Assembly (NCBI RefSeq): GCF_000230895.2
Contig: NC_016604.1
Coordinates: 4,898,001 to 4,962,000, forward strand
Length of the DNA: 64,000 nucleotides
Origin: Mycolicibacterium rhodesiae NBB3
GTDB taxonomy: Bacteria; Actinomycetota; Actinomycetes; Mycobacteriales; Mycobacteriaceae
Direction: 5' to 3'
The notes under the pieces are model-generated. The model did no database searches. It was not told the origin of the DNA and saw only the letters and a program-made list of their open reading frames with translations. Positions within the stretch are counted from its first letter, which is position 1; each line of letters begins with the position of its first letter. Of the stretch, positions 17,686-28,591 are shown one piece after another. Made by a program: the position numbers and the translations under genes.

Positions 17686-19148
17686 TGGATCCGCGGACGC
17701 CGGTGCTGATCGGCTACGGCCAGGTCAACCAGCACGACGAGAACCCGGGGGTGGAACCGGTCGACCTGATGGAGGCGGCCGCCCGCGCCGCCGCCGATCC
17801 GCGCGTGCTGGAGGCTGTCGACTCCGTGCGTGTGGTGAATCTGCTGTCCTGGCGGTATCGCGATCCGGGACGACTTCTGGCGCAGCGCATCCGGGCCGAC
17901 GGTGCCGCGACCCGGTACACGGGCATCGGCGGAAACGTGCCCCAGACGCTGGTCAACAAAGCGTGTCTGGACATCCAGTCCGGTCGCGCGGACGTCGTGC
18001 TCATCACCGGGGCCGAGACGTGGCGCACCCGCTCACGGGTGCGTAAGGCGGGAGGCAAACTCGACTGGACGAAACAGGACGATTCCGTGCCGATCGCGGA
18101 AGGTTCCGACGAAGGCATCGAACTCGCAGGCCCCTCGGATCTCCGCATCAACCTCGACCGCCCCGCCTACGTGTATCCGCTGTTCGAGCAGGCCCTGCGA
18201 ATCGCCGCTCACGAATCCTCCGACGATCATCGGCGCCGCATCGGCGAACTCTGGTCGCAGTTCAGCGCGGTCGCGGCGGCGAACCCTCATGCCTGGAGCC
18301 GAGAAGCGTTGTCGGGCGACGAGATCGCCGAGCCGAGTCCGAGTAACCGGATGGTCAGCTGGCCCTATACGAAGCTGATGAACTCGAACAACATGGTGGA
18401 CCAGGGCGCGGCGCTGGTGCTGACGTCGGTCGAGAAGGCGACTTATCTGCAGATCGCGCGCGACGGTTGGGTATTCCCGTACGCGGGCACCGATGCCCAC
18501 GACACCTATCACATCAGCGATCGCGCCGAGTTCCACACCTCACCTGCGATCCGCATCGCGGGCAATCGGGCGCTCGAGCTGGCCGGTTCGGGGATCGACG
18601 ACATGGCGCTGGTCGATCTGTACTCGTGCTTCCCGTCGGCCGTGCAGGTCGCGGCCAACGAACTCGGGCTGCCGACCGGCGATCCGTCCCGGCCGCTGAC
18701 CGTCACCGGCGGACTGACGTTCGCCGGAGGCCCGTGGAACAACTACGTGACGCACTCGATCGCGACGATGGCCGAAGAGCTGGTTGCGAACCCGGGCCAG
18801 CGCGGCCTGATCACCGCCAACGGCGGCTACCTCACCAAACACAGCTTCGGCGTGTACGGCACAGAACCCCCTACCCACGAATTCCGTTGGGAGGACGTGC
18901 AGTCCGAGGTCGACCGTGAACCGACCCGCAAAGCGGTGGTCGAATGGTCGGGGGTGGGCATCGTCGAATCGTGGACGACGCCGTTCGACCGCAGCGGTGC
19001 GCCGGAGAAGGCGTTCCTCGCGGTCCGCACTCCCGAGGACGCGCGTGCGCTCGCCGTCATTCCCTCCGATGTCGAGGCGACTGTCCGAGAAGACATCGCC
19101 GGCGCCAAGGTCCAGGTCAACCTGGACGGCACCGCGACACTGCTGTGA
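17682..19148 (+). CDS. Thiolase-superfamily acetyl-CoA acetyltransferase-like protein (Rv1867-like)
   Basis: A 488-residue thiolase-fold protein. It begins MMDPRTPVLIGYGQVNQ, has the subfamily block NVPQTLVNKACLDIQSGRAD, VVLITGAETWRTR, and the later FNPCF-like DLYSCFPSAVQVAANELGL and GGLTFAGGPWNNY segments. Classical biosynthetic-thiolase active-site text (CGSG) is absent, as in the SCP-x-like subgroup, so activity cannot be assumed. The ATG overlaps the CoA-transferase stop. With the LLM enzyme and CoA-transferase it forms a three-gene acyl-CoA operon. It converges on the SDR gene with 1 bp between stops. Confidence 0.88.
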   Translation: MMDPRTPVLIGYGQVNQHDENPGVEPVDLMEAAARAAADPRVLEAVDSVRVVNLLSWRYRDPGRLLAQRIRADGAATRYTGIGGNVPQTLVNKACLDIQSGRADVVLITGAETWRTRSRVRKAGGKLDWTKQDDSVPIAEGSDEGIELAGPSDLRINLDRPAYVYPLFEQALRIAAHESSDDHRRRIGELWSQFSAVAAANPHAWSREALSGDEIAEPSPSNRMVSWPYTKLMNSNNMVDQGAALVLTSVEKATYLQIARDGWVFPYAGTDAHDTYHISDRAEFHTSPAIRIAGNRALELAGSGIDDMALVDLYSCFPSAVQVAANELGLPTGDPSRPLTVTGGLTFAGGPWNNYVTHSIATMAEELVANPGQRGLITANGGYLTKHSFGVYGTEPPTHEFRWEDVQSEVDREPTRKAVVEWSGVGIVESWTTPFDRSGAPEKAFLAVRTPEDARALAVIPSDVEATVREDIAGAKVQVNLDGTATLL

Positions 19149-19149
19149 G

Positions 19150-19947
19150 CTAGTCGAGATCGGCCAGCAGGGCCTCGACGCGTCCCCTGGCGACAAGGCC
19201 GGCGCCGGGGCCGACGACGGCGTGCACACGGCCCGCCTCGACGGCAGTGATCGCGGCTTCGGCGACGACCAGTGGGCTGATCGCGCCGCGCATCGCTTCC
19301 GTCTGACCGCTGACGGGCGTAGCGGCAGCGCCGTGCGGTACCAGCGCCGCCGAATTCTGTCCCAACGGGGTGTCCACGAGTCCCGGACACAACACGGTCG
19401 CGCCCAAATGTTCTGACACCGCTTTCAATTCGGCGTCCAGCGTCTCGGTCAGTCCGACGACGGCATGCATGGTCGCGTTGTACGGGCCGAGACTGGGCAG
19501 CGGAATCAGCCCGCCGACGGACGCCGTGTTGAGTACGTGACCCGAACCCTGGGCGATGAGCAGCGGTGCGAATGTCCGGATGCCGTGTACGACGCCCATC
19601 AGCTTGACGTCGATCAGCCATCGCCACGATTGCACCCGCTGCTCCCACATCGGAGCTTGTTCGCACACCACGCCTGCGTTGTTGTAGACGAGGTCGACCC
19701 GCCCGAACCGTTCGATCGTCGCGTCGGCCAGCGCATCCACATCGGCATCGACGCTGACGTCGACATGCACACCGACGACTCGGCCGGAGTGCTGCGACAG
19801 TGCATCCACCGCGCGGGGAATCGCGTCTTCACGGACGTCGGCGATCATCACGTTCACGCCGCGGCGCGCCAGGACCGTCGCCAATGCCAGGCCGATGCCA
19901 CTGGTGCCTCCGGTCACCACGGCGACCTGTCCCGCTTCGATCTTCAT
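19150..19947 (-). CDS. Short-chain dehydrogenase with altered YxxxK motif (Rv1865c-like)
   Basis: A 265-residue SDR with an intact cofactor motif (VTGGTSGIGLALA), NNAG (VYNNAGVVCE) and catalytic Ser region (NTASVGG). The catalytic segment reads YNATMHAVVG, so Tyr is present but the expected Lys is Met (codon at 19468-19470). This would weaken proton relay and ribose binding, so the enzyme may be inactive or altered. Starts with ATG at 19947. It lies convergent to the thiolase-like gene and just downstream of a lipoprotein gene on the same strand. Confidence 0.9.
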   Translation of the reverse strand: MKIEAGQVAVVTGGTSGIGLALATVLARRGVNVMIADVREDAIPRAVDALSQHSGRVVGVHVDVSVDADVDALADATIERFGRVDLVYNNAGVVCEQAPMWEQRVQSWRWLIDVKLMGVVHGIRTFAPLLIAQGSGHVLNTASVGGLIPLPSLGPYNATMHAVVGLTETLDAELKAVSEHLGATVLCPGLVDTPLGQNSAALVPHGAAATPVSGQTEAMRGAISPLVVAEAAITAVEAGRVHAVVGPGAGLVARGRVEALLADLD

Positions 19948-19949
19948 GA

Positions 19950-20555
19950 CTACGGAGCCTCCACCGGTACGTCGGTGTATCGCGGCACGAGACCGTCAGT
20001 GGAGAACGTGAAGCCGTTCCCGCTGAATTCGCTCAGGCAGGACACCCCCGTCGCCTCCTGCACGTTGCAGCGGAATCCGGCGACGGCCAGAATTCTGTTG
20101 AACGGCAACTCCTTTCCGGGCCCGGGATCGAGCGCGAGCTCCGGTGCTTGCAGCGCGACGAACTGTGCGGCACCTTCGCGCGGGACGACCAACGCGTTGG
20201 GAGGTGCGGCCCCACCGTCGGCGCCTGGCACGGAGTCCGGTTCGCCGGTGATACCCATCGTGGCCGGGAAACTGGTCGCGGACTGACATCCCGCCTTCAC
20301 CCGGGGGACGATCGCACACGCCCAGGCGCCGCTGGGGGAGGTGAAGTAGTAGGTCGTTCCGGTCGGCGGGTACGCGACGTAGTCGAATGCGTTGGCCAGG
20401 TGCGCGTTGCTCGGCGCGGGAGCCGACGGTGGTGGCGCGGCACCCGCGGGCACAGGTGTGTGTGACTCCCCGGTGTCGGTGACGGCCCCTCCCGAGCAGC
20501 CCACGGCCAGCATCGCCACTGCGGCCACGACCGCAGGCGGTATGCGCACGTTCAC
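19950..20555 (-). CDS. Putative lipoprotein
   Basis: A 201-residue exported protein of unknown function. The N-terminus has a short hydrophobic signal and a lipobox ending LAVGC near residue 20. The mature part has a Pro/Ala linker and then a globular region with Cys residues (WACAIVPRVKAGCQ, FRCNVQEATGVSCLSEFSGNGF), which could pair outside the membrane. GTG start. The start codon directly follows the TAG of the ferredoxin-reductase gene upstream, so the two are probably co-transcribed. Confidence 0.85.
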   Translation of the reverse strand: MNVRIPPAVVAAVAMLAVGCSGGAVTDTGESHTPVPAGAAPPPSAPAPSNAHLANAFDYVAYPPTGTTYYFTSPSGAWACAIVPRVKAGCQSATSFPATMGITGEPDSVPGADGGAAPPNALVVPREGAAQFVALQAPELALDPGPGKELPFNRILAVAGFRCNVQEATGVSCLSEFSGNGFTFSTDGLVPRYTDVPVEAP

Positions 20556-21761
20556 CTATGCGCCGACCAGCTGATCCGGGTCGACCCGCTCCCGGGAGCG
20601 GACCAGCGATTTGATGTCATCCAGCCCTTCCCAGATGTTGAGGTTCATCCCGGCGAGCACCCGGTTTTCGGCGTCGAGCCAGAACGCCGTGAATTCGCGG
20701 CCGCGCAGATCGCCGCGGAACACCACCCGCTCGTAGGCGGGAGCATGCCCGACGTACTCCATCCCGAGGTCGTACTGGTCGGTGAAGAAGTAGGGCAATT
20801 CGGTGTACTCCTGCGGCTTGCCGAGCATTCCGGCGGCCGCGATCGCTGGCTGCTTGAGCGCATTCGCCCAGTGTTCGGTGCGTATCCGGGTGCCGAACAC
20901 CGGATGCTCGGCCGCGGCGATGTCGCCGACCGCGAAAATGTCGGGATCGCTGGTGCGCAGTGACGCGTCCACGAGGACACCACCGTTCCCGGTGGCCAGA
21001 CCGGCCTGTTCGGCCAACCCGATATTGGCGGCCGCTCCGACCGCCACCAGCACCGCGTCGGCGGTGACGGTAGACCCGTCACCGAGCTTGAGACCCGTCG
21101 CGCGGCCGCCGGACGTGGTGATCTCCTCGACCGTCGTCTTCAGCCGCAGATCTACGCCGTGGTCGCGGTGCATCGCGGCGAACACCTCACCGACCTCGCG
21201 GCCGAGCGCGGCCATCAACGGGACCTCAGCGGTTTCGACGACGGTGACGGATGCGCCGCGTTCACGAGCGCCGGCAGCCACTTCGAGTCCTATCCATCCG
21301 GCCCCGACGATCGCGAGCGAAGCACCCTCTCTGAGAAGGGAGTTCAGGGCGGCAGCGTCGTCGATGGTGCGCAGGTAGTGCACCCCGTCGGCATCGGCGC
21401 CGGGAATCGGTGGCCGCTTCGGTGTGGAGCCGGTCGCCAGCAGGAGTTTGTCGTAGCTCGCGGTCGTACCGTCGGGCAGGGACAGCGTGTGAGCCGCGCG
21501 GTCGACTGCGGACACCTCGGTGCCGAGTTGGAGCTCGACATGGTGGTCGCGATACCAGGCTGATGGGGCGGCGGTGAAGTCCCCGAACTGCTTCGTACCG
21601 AGGAGGAATTCCTTGGACAGCGGGGGACGTTCGTAGGGCAGGTGTTCCTCTGCGGCGTACAGTACTACGTGCCCGTCGAAATCCTTGTCGCGCAATGCTT
21701 CCGCGGCCTTGGCTCCGGCCAGACCGCCGCCGATGATCGCAAATGTTGACGACGTTGTCAT
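20556..21761 (-). CDS. FAD-dependent ferredoxin/rubredoxin-type reductase (Rv1869c-like)
   Basis: A 401-residue NAD(P)H:FAD oxidoreductase of the ferredoxin-reductase family that serves P450s and dioxygenases. Motifs are FAD GGGLAGAKAAEAL at the N-terminus, NAD-binding VGAGWIGLEVAAGARERG in the middle, and the second FAD motif DIFAVGDIAAAEHP. The C-terminal reductase domain follows (WANALKQPAIAAAGMLG). No ferredoxin, P450 or Rieske gene is nearby, so its redox partner is elsewhere. ATG start. Confidence 0.93.
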   Translation of the reverse strand: MTTSSTFAIIGGGLAGAKAAEALRDKDFDGHVVLYAAEEHLPYERPPLSKEFLLGTKQFGDFTAAPSAWYRDHHVELQLGTEVSAVDRAAHTLSLPDGTTASYDKLLLATGSTPKRPPIPGADADGVHYLRTIDDAAALNSLLREGASLAIVGAGWIGLEVAAGARERGASVTVVETAEVPLMAALGREVGEVFAAMHRDHGVDLRLKTTVEEITTSGGRATGLKLGDGSTVTADAVLVAVGAAANIGLAEQAGLATGNGGVLVDASLRTSDPDIFAVGDIAAAEHPVFGTRIRTEHWANALKQPAIAAAGMLGKPQEYTELPYFFTDQYDLGMEYVGHAPAYERVVFRGDLRGREFTAFWLDAENRVLAGMNLNIWEGLDDIKSLVRSRERVDPDQLVGA

Positions 21762-21796
21762 GTCAGCCGAGCTTACTCGCGCCGAGGTCCGGCGGA

Positions 21797-22519
21797 TCAG
21801 GCCAGCAGATCTTTGAGTGTGCGCGCGTTGCGGATGGCGTGTCCGCCCAGGTCGTTGTTGAAGTAGACCAGGACGCGACGTCCCTCGTCATGCCAGCCGG
21901 CGATTCTGTCGGCCCATTCGCGCAGTTCGTCGTCCGTGTAGGAGCCGGCATAGATCGAGTCCTGCGATGGTCCGTGCAAGCGGAGGTACACCAGGCGGCT
22001 GGTCGCCAGCGGGACACACGTCAGACCGGCGCCGCTCATCACCACGTACGCGGCGTTGTGTCGCTCGAGTAGGGAGTAGACGGCTTTGTCGTCCCAGGAG
22101 GGATGCCGCAATTCCATGGCCACCGGAATCCAGTCGGGCATCACGGTCAGGAAGTGGGCGAGCAGCTCGTCGTCGCGTTCGAGCGCGGGATGTAGCTGGA
22201 CGAGCAGCGCCTCTCGCCGGTCGCCGAGTGCAGTCCAGCACCGCTCGAACCGCTCCACCCATGGTTCGGGTGACCGCAGCCTGCGGTAGTGCGTCAGCCC
22301 GCGCTGAGCCTTGACCGACATGGTGAAGCCGGCAGGCAGTCGTTGACGCCAGCCTTCGAAGGTGGCGTCCTTGGGCCACCGGTAAAAGCTCGCATTCAAC
22401 TCGACGGTGTCGAACTCCTCGACGTATACGCCCAACCGCTTGGCCACCGGAAGCTTGGGCGGATACAGGACGCCGGCCCAGTGGTCGTAGGACCAGCCGG
22501 ATGTTCCGATGCGAATCAC
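21797..22519 (-). CDS. DUF72 (YecE-like) domain protein
   Basis: A 240-residue TIM-barrel protein of the DUF72 family. The signature N-terminus RIGTSGWSYDHWAGVLYP and the internal LYVRLHG-like block VYLRLHGPSQDSIYAGSYTDDELREWADRI (shown in part) are characteristic; VYFNNDLGGHAIRNARTLKDLL closes it. The biochemical function is not established. The GTG start overlaps the TGA of the HhH-domain gene (GTGA), so the two are translationally coupled. Confidence 0.9.
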   Translation of the reverse strand: MIRIGTSGWSYDHWAGVLYPPKLPVAKRLGVYVEEFDTVELNASFYRWPKDATFEGWRQRLPAGFTMSVKAQRGLTHYRRLRSPEPWVERFERCWTALGDRREALLVQLHPALERDDELLAHFLTVMPDWIPVAMELRHPSWDDKAVYSLLERHNAAYVVMSGAGLTCVPLATSRLVYLRLHGPSQDSIYAGSYTDDELREWADRIAGWHDEGRRVLVYFNNDLGGHAIRNARTLKDLLA

Positions 22520-23163
22520 GTCGCCTGCAGCAGTCTGTTCCGCAGATCGGCGTCGAGCGAACAGCGCACCAGTGCCGCGGCCAGCGTCGCGTTGGACCGC
22601 GGCGCCAGGCCGCCGAGCTCGTCTGCGCGGTGGGGAAGACCCAGTTCCCGGGCAGCGTCGAGGGCGCGATCGTCGAAAAAGGGGCCAACCCAGGTCCAGT
22701 GGTCCTGTATCTCGCGCAGGAAGATGTCGGCGCCGGTGTCGCCAATCCCCTTGAACTGCTTCAGGAGTCGTCGGGCCTCGGTGACATCGTGCCTACTACG
22801 GTCGGCGAGTCCGCGCAGATCGCCTGCGTACTCGTCCCTGACGGTCTGCGCGATGTCGGTCAGTCGCGTGGCGGAGCTTTCGTCGTATCGCGCGTAGTGC
22901 GCACGCCCGAACGCGGCGATCATCGTGGCTCGGTCGGCTTCGGCCACCGCGTTCGGGGTGCGCAGCCCTGCGGCGAACACTTCGCGGGCGGCCTGTGTCG
23001 CGATCGTCGCATCGATGGGCTTACTCGCGAGCATGCACAGCGCCAGCAGCTGAAACAGCGGCATGGGTTTGTCGCCCAACGTGATGTCCGCCTGTTCGGC
23101 GTAGGTGGTACCAGCCTGCTCGAGCAGGACTTTCAGCAATTTCGTCGTCGATGCCGCAGGCAC
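22516..23163 (-). CDS. HhH-GPD-like DNA-repair fold protein (Rv1870c-like)
   Basis: A 215-residue mainly helical protein. It carries a helix-hairpin-helix-like segment LLKQFKGIGDTGADIFLRE, followed by aromatic residues and Asp (DHWTWVGPFFDDRALDAARELG), as in the endonuclease III/DNA-glycosylase fold. No Fe-S cysteine cluster is present. It could be a base-excision-repair or structural protein; the catalytic Lys/Asp cannot be fixed by eye. GTG start at 23163. It is coupled to the DUF72 gene and follows the TfoX-N gene by 18 bp, suggesting one operon. Confidence 0.75.
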   Translation of the reverse strand: MPAASTTKLLKVLLEQAGTTYAEQADITLGDKPMPLFQLLALCMLASKPIDATIATQAAREVFAAGLRTPNAVAEADRATMIAAFGRAHYARYDESSATRLTDIAQTVRDEYAGDLRGLADRSRHDVTEARRLLKQFKGIGDTGADIFLREIQDHWTWVGPFFDDRALDAARELGLPHRADELGGLAPRSNATLAAALVRCSLDADLRNRLLQAT

Positions 23164-23181
23164 ACCGCCTGGCGTACCCGG

Positions 23182-23514
23182 CTACTTGGCGGGGAAACTC
23201 TTCGCGTAGTCGACGCCGCGCTTCACCCAGCCCTGGAGCTGGCGTTTGGTCTTGACACCCTCGACGGACACCCGCAACCAGCCACGAGTCTCGCGGCCGG
23301 CCATGATCATCGGCTCGACGTGATCGCGGTCGAGCAGCTTCTCGGTGTCCTCGCGCGGCACTCGGACCATGAGCCCGCCCTGGCCGCTGACACACACCGA
23401 CATGTTGCCGTCGATGAGGAACGCCAGCCCGCCGAACATCCGCTTCTCGTCGAGACCGCGCTCGCCGGCGAGGAGTTCGCGGACACGGTGAGCCAGGTCT
23501 TCGTCGTAGGACAT
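23182..23514 (-). CDS. TfoX N-terminal domain protein (Rv1871c-like)
   Basis: A 110-residue single-domain protein. The block EKRMFGGLAFLIDGNMSVCVSG is typical of the TfoX N-terminal domain, and a later KRGVDYAKSFPAK closes it. In gammaproteobacteria TfoX regulates competence, but stand-alone actinobacterial copies have no established role. It is the first gene after the lon terminator, so its promoter should lie in 23515-23537. Confidence 0.82.
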   Translation of the reverse strand: MSYDEDLAHRVRELLAGERGLDEKRMFGGLAFLIDGNMSVCVSGQGGLMVRVPREDTEKLLDRDHVEPMIMAGRETRGWLRVSVEGVKTKRQLQGWVKRGVDYAKSFPAK

Positions 23515-23537
23515 GCGGTCAACCTAGCGTCGATAGA

Positions 23538-23580
23538 GCACTCAGGGTCGTGACCGGTGAACGATCACGACCCTGAGTGC
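23538..23580 (-). terminator. Strong hairpin terminator downstream of lon
   Basis: Perfect 16-bp inverted repeat GCACTCAGGGTCGTGA/TCACGACCCTGAGTGC (23538-23553 and 23565-23580), loop 11 nt. It lies 9 bp past the lon stop. A U-tract is missing on the minus strand. Confidence 0.85.
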
Positions 23581-23588
23581 ATCTTCGA

Positions 23589-25916
<2,328 letters not shown>

Positions 25917-26080
25917 ATCTCCTCCAAAGTTCAGTCAGATCGACTCAACCCTGAGGAGGGGTGGTTTGTTCCCCGGGACCCGGCTGGCGCGTTCACTCTG
26001 CGCGTAGGCCGGAAAACCGCGGCCAACTGCGGCGTGGACGCTGGGCCCACGCGAAGCCGGGGAAGTCAACGCAGAGAATG

Positions 26081-26121
26081 ACAGGAAGCCTGCCGTTCGG
26101 GGGGTACGGCAGGCTTCCTGT
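26081..26121 (-). terminator. Strong hairpin terminator downstream of fbpC
   Basis: Perfect 16-bp stem ACAGGAAGCCTGCCGT/ACGGCAGGCTTCCTGT (26081-26096, 26106-26121) with a 9-nt loop, 13 bp beyond the fbpC stop. It separates fbpC from lon. Confidence 0.85.
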
Positions 26122-26134
26122 TTGTGGGTGGGAC

Positions 26135-27130
26135 TCAGGTGGTGGCTTGCGCCCCCAGCACCCGCTGGATGTCGGGCCTCATCTGCTCCAGCTGCTGACC
26201 CCAGTAGCCCCAGCTGTGCGTGCCGTTCGCCGGGAAGTTGAACACGCCGTTGGTGCCACCCGCGGCAACGTAGTTGTCCTTGAAGCTCACGTTGGTGCGC
26301 AACGTCAAGCCCTCGAGGAACTGCGCGGCCATCAGGTTGCCGCCACCACCGCTGGTGTCCAGATCCGACGGCGTTCCCGAGCCGCAGTAGATCCAGATCC
26401 TGGTGTTGTTGGCGACCAGCTGATTGATGTTGACCATCGGGTCGTTGCGCTTCCACGCGGGATCCGAGGACGGACCCCACATGCTCTCGGCGTTGTAGCC
26501 GCCCGCATCGTTCATCGCCAGCCCGATCAGCATCGGCCACCAGCCTTCGGACGGATTGAGGAAGCCCGAAAGTGATGCGGCGTAGATGAACTGCTGCGGG
26601 TGGTAGATCGAGTATGTCAGCGCTGCGGCGCCGGCCATCGAGATGCCGACGACAGCGTTGCCGGTCTTCGACACACCCTTGTTGGCCTCCAGCCAACCGG
26701 GGAGTTCCTGGGTCAGGAAGGTCTCCCACTTGTACGTGTAGTTCTGACCGTTACCCCGTGACGGCTGGTACCAGTCGGTGTAGAAGCTGGACATGCCGCC
26801 GACCGGCATGACCGTCGACAGCCCCGAACCGTAGTACCACTCGAACGCCGGGGTGTTGATGTCCCAGCCGTTGAAATCATCCTGCGCGCGCAGACCGTCG
26901 AGCAGATAGACCGCGTGCGGACCGCCGCCCTGGAACTGCACCCGGATGTTGCGGTTCATCGACGGTGAGAACACATCCAGATACTCGACGGGCAAACCCG
27001 GCCTGGAAAACGCGCCAGCGGTCGCCGAACCCCCGACGAAGCCGATCAGGCCGGGCAGCGTCGCCGCCGCCACGGCGCCAGCCGCCAGCCGGCGCAACCA
27101 CTTACCTCGTAACCTCACATTGAACTTCAT
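26135..27130 (-). CDS. fbpC: Antigen 85C-type mycolyltransferase
   Basis: A secreted diacyltransferase that moves mycolic acids between trehalose monomycolates and onto arabinogalactan in the cell envelope. Start is ATG 27130 (MKFNVRLRGKWLRR), giving 331 residues with a 40-residue Sec signal; the mature protein begins FSRPGLPVEYLD. The nucleophile Ser164 (GISMAG) is Ser124 in mature numbering, as in Ag85C; the catalytic His is in NGTHSWGYWG. The loop after residue 120 (YQPSRGNGQNYTYKWE) lacks the Cys pair of Ag85A/B and matches the C type. A Gly-rich insertion (DTSGGGGNL) is unusual. Confidence 0.93.
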   Translation of the reverse strand: MKFNVRLRGKWLRRLAAGAVAAATLPGLIGFVGGSATAGAFSRPGLPVEYLDVFSPSMNRNIRVQFQGGGPHAVYLLDGLRAQDDFNGWDINTPAFEWYYGSGLSTVMPVGGMSSFYTDWYQPSRGNGQNYTYKWETFLTQELPGWLEANKGVSKTGNAVVGISMAGAAALTYSIYHPQQFIYAASLSGFLNPSEGWWPMLIGLAMNDAGGYNAESMWGPSSDPAWKRNDPMVNINQLVANNTRIWIYCGSGTPSDLDTSGGGGNLMAAQFLEGLTLRTNVSFKDNYVAAGGTNGVFNFPANGTHSWGYWGQQLEQMRPDIQRVLGAQATT

Positions 27131-27345
27131 AACGGCAACCAACCCACCTTTCATCACCTGGCGCAAAGCCTTTGCCATTGCTCTGCATGCGTAATGAAAC
27201 ACGTGGTTCCGGCGAGTCCGGCTGCTCAACACTCGGTTGCGATATCGCGTTTGGCTAACGATTGCGACTCGGCGAGGACTCACGAAAGGCTGTTTTACCG
27301 TGTGACCAGTGGGAATCATGTGACTAGAGGGAAAGAGCGAGCAAA

Positions 27346-28578
27346 CTACGACTCGCCGGGGACGAGGCGGCGCAGTTGCGTGACGTGCCCGGGTTGCAGT
27401 TCGTCGAGCGATGTCACGCCGAGCAGCCGCATGGTTCGGCTGACCTGCCCCGACAGAATCTCGATCGCGCGGTCGACACCGGCCTCCCCGCCGGCCATCA
27501 GGCCGTACAGATAGGCGCGGCCCACCAGGGTGAAGCGCGCGCCCAGCGCGACCGCGGCCACGATGTCCGCGCCGGACATGATGCCGGTGTCCAGCAATAC
27601 CTCGGTGTCACGTCCTAGTTCGCGCGCGACGCGGGGCAACAGGTGAAACGGCACCGGCGCACGGTCCAGCTGCCTGCCGCCGTGATTCGACAGCACGATG
27701 CCGTCGACACCGAGATCGACCACCGACCTCGCGTCGTCGAGCGTCTGAATTCCCTTGACCACCAGTTTGTTCGGCCACTGGGATTTGATCCAGGCCAGGT
27801 CGTCGAAGGTCACGGTGGGGTCGAACATGGTGTCCAGGTATTCGGCGACGGTGCCGGGCCAGCGGTCAAGCGATGCGAACGACAGCGGTTCGGTGGTCAG
27901 CAGGTCGAACCACCAGCGGGGGTGCGCGACGGCGTCCAGGACGGTCTTCAGCGTCAACGCAGGAGGAATCGACATTCCGTTGCGGGTGTCGCGGAGCCGG
28001 GCTCCCGCGACCGGTACGTCGACCGTGACGAGCAGCGTGTCGAACCCCGCGGCCGCCGCCCGCTCGACCAACGCCATCGACCGGTCCCGGTCCTTCCACA
28101 TGTACAACTGAAACCAGTTGCGTCCGTGTGGGTTTGCCTCCTTGACCGCTTCGATGGAGGCAGTGCCCAGGGTGGACAGCGAGAACGGGATACCTGCGCG
28201 GGCCGCAGCGTGCGCGCCCGCGACCTCGCCTTCGGTCTGCATCAACCGGGTGAACCCTGTCGGGGCGATGCCGAACGGCTGTGCCACCCGGTCGCCGAGC
28301 ACGGTGGCAGCAGTGTCGACCTTGGCGACATCGCGCAGGATCGTCGGGTGGAATTCGATGTCGCGGAACGCCTGTCGCGCCCGGGCCAGCGACAGCTCCT
28401 CTTCTGCCGCGCCGTCGGTGTAGTCGAATGCTGCTTTGGGCGTGCGGCGTCTGGCGACCCGGCGCAGGTCCTCGATCGTCAGCGCGCTGTCGAGTCGCCT
28501 GCGCGTCGGACTCAGGCGGGGCTTCTGGAACTGCAGCAGTGCCGCGAGTTCCTGCGGTCGGGGTGGGCGGCGCTTCAT
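27346..28578 (-). CDS. lldD2: FMN-dependent L-lactate dehydrogenase (LldD2)
   Basis: A flavocytochrome-b2-family FMN oxidoreductase oxidising L-lactate to pyruvate and passing electrons to quinone. The 410-residue protein (start MKRRPPRPQE at 28578) has the family blocks GIAPTGFTRLMQTEGE, FQLYMWKDRD, LVTVDVPVAGARLRD, VVKGIQTLDDA and the active-site SNHGGRQLD (catalytic His). The length fits Rv1872c. The gene begins 13 bp after the MscS-channel stop, so it may be read through from the cyclase/channel operon. Confidence 0.93.
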   Translation of the reverse strand: MKRRPPRPQELAALLQFQKPRLSPTRRRLDSALTIEDLRRVARRRTPKAAFDYTDGAAEEELSLARARQAFRDIEFHPTILRDVAKVDTAATVLGDRVAQPFGIAPTGFTRLMQTEGEVAGAHAAARAGIPFSLSTLGTASIEAVKEANPHGRNWFQLYMWKDRDRSMALVERAAAAGFDTLLVTVDVPVAGARLRDTRNGMSIPPALTLKTVLDAVAHPRWWFDLLTTEPLSFASLDRWPGTVAEYLDTMFDPTVTFDDLAWIKSQWPNKLVVKGIQTLDDARSVVDLGVDGIVLSNHGGRQLDRAPVPFHLLPRVARELGRDTEVLLDTGIMSGADIVAAVALGARFTLVGRAYLYGLMAGGEAGVDRAIEILSGQVSRTMRLLGVTSLDELQPGHVTQLRRLVPGES

Positions 28579-28591
28579 CTCATCGCTGCTC

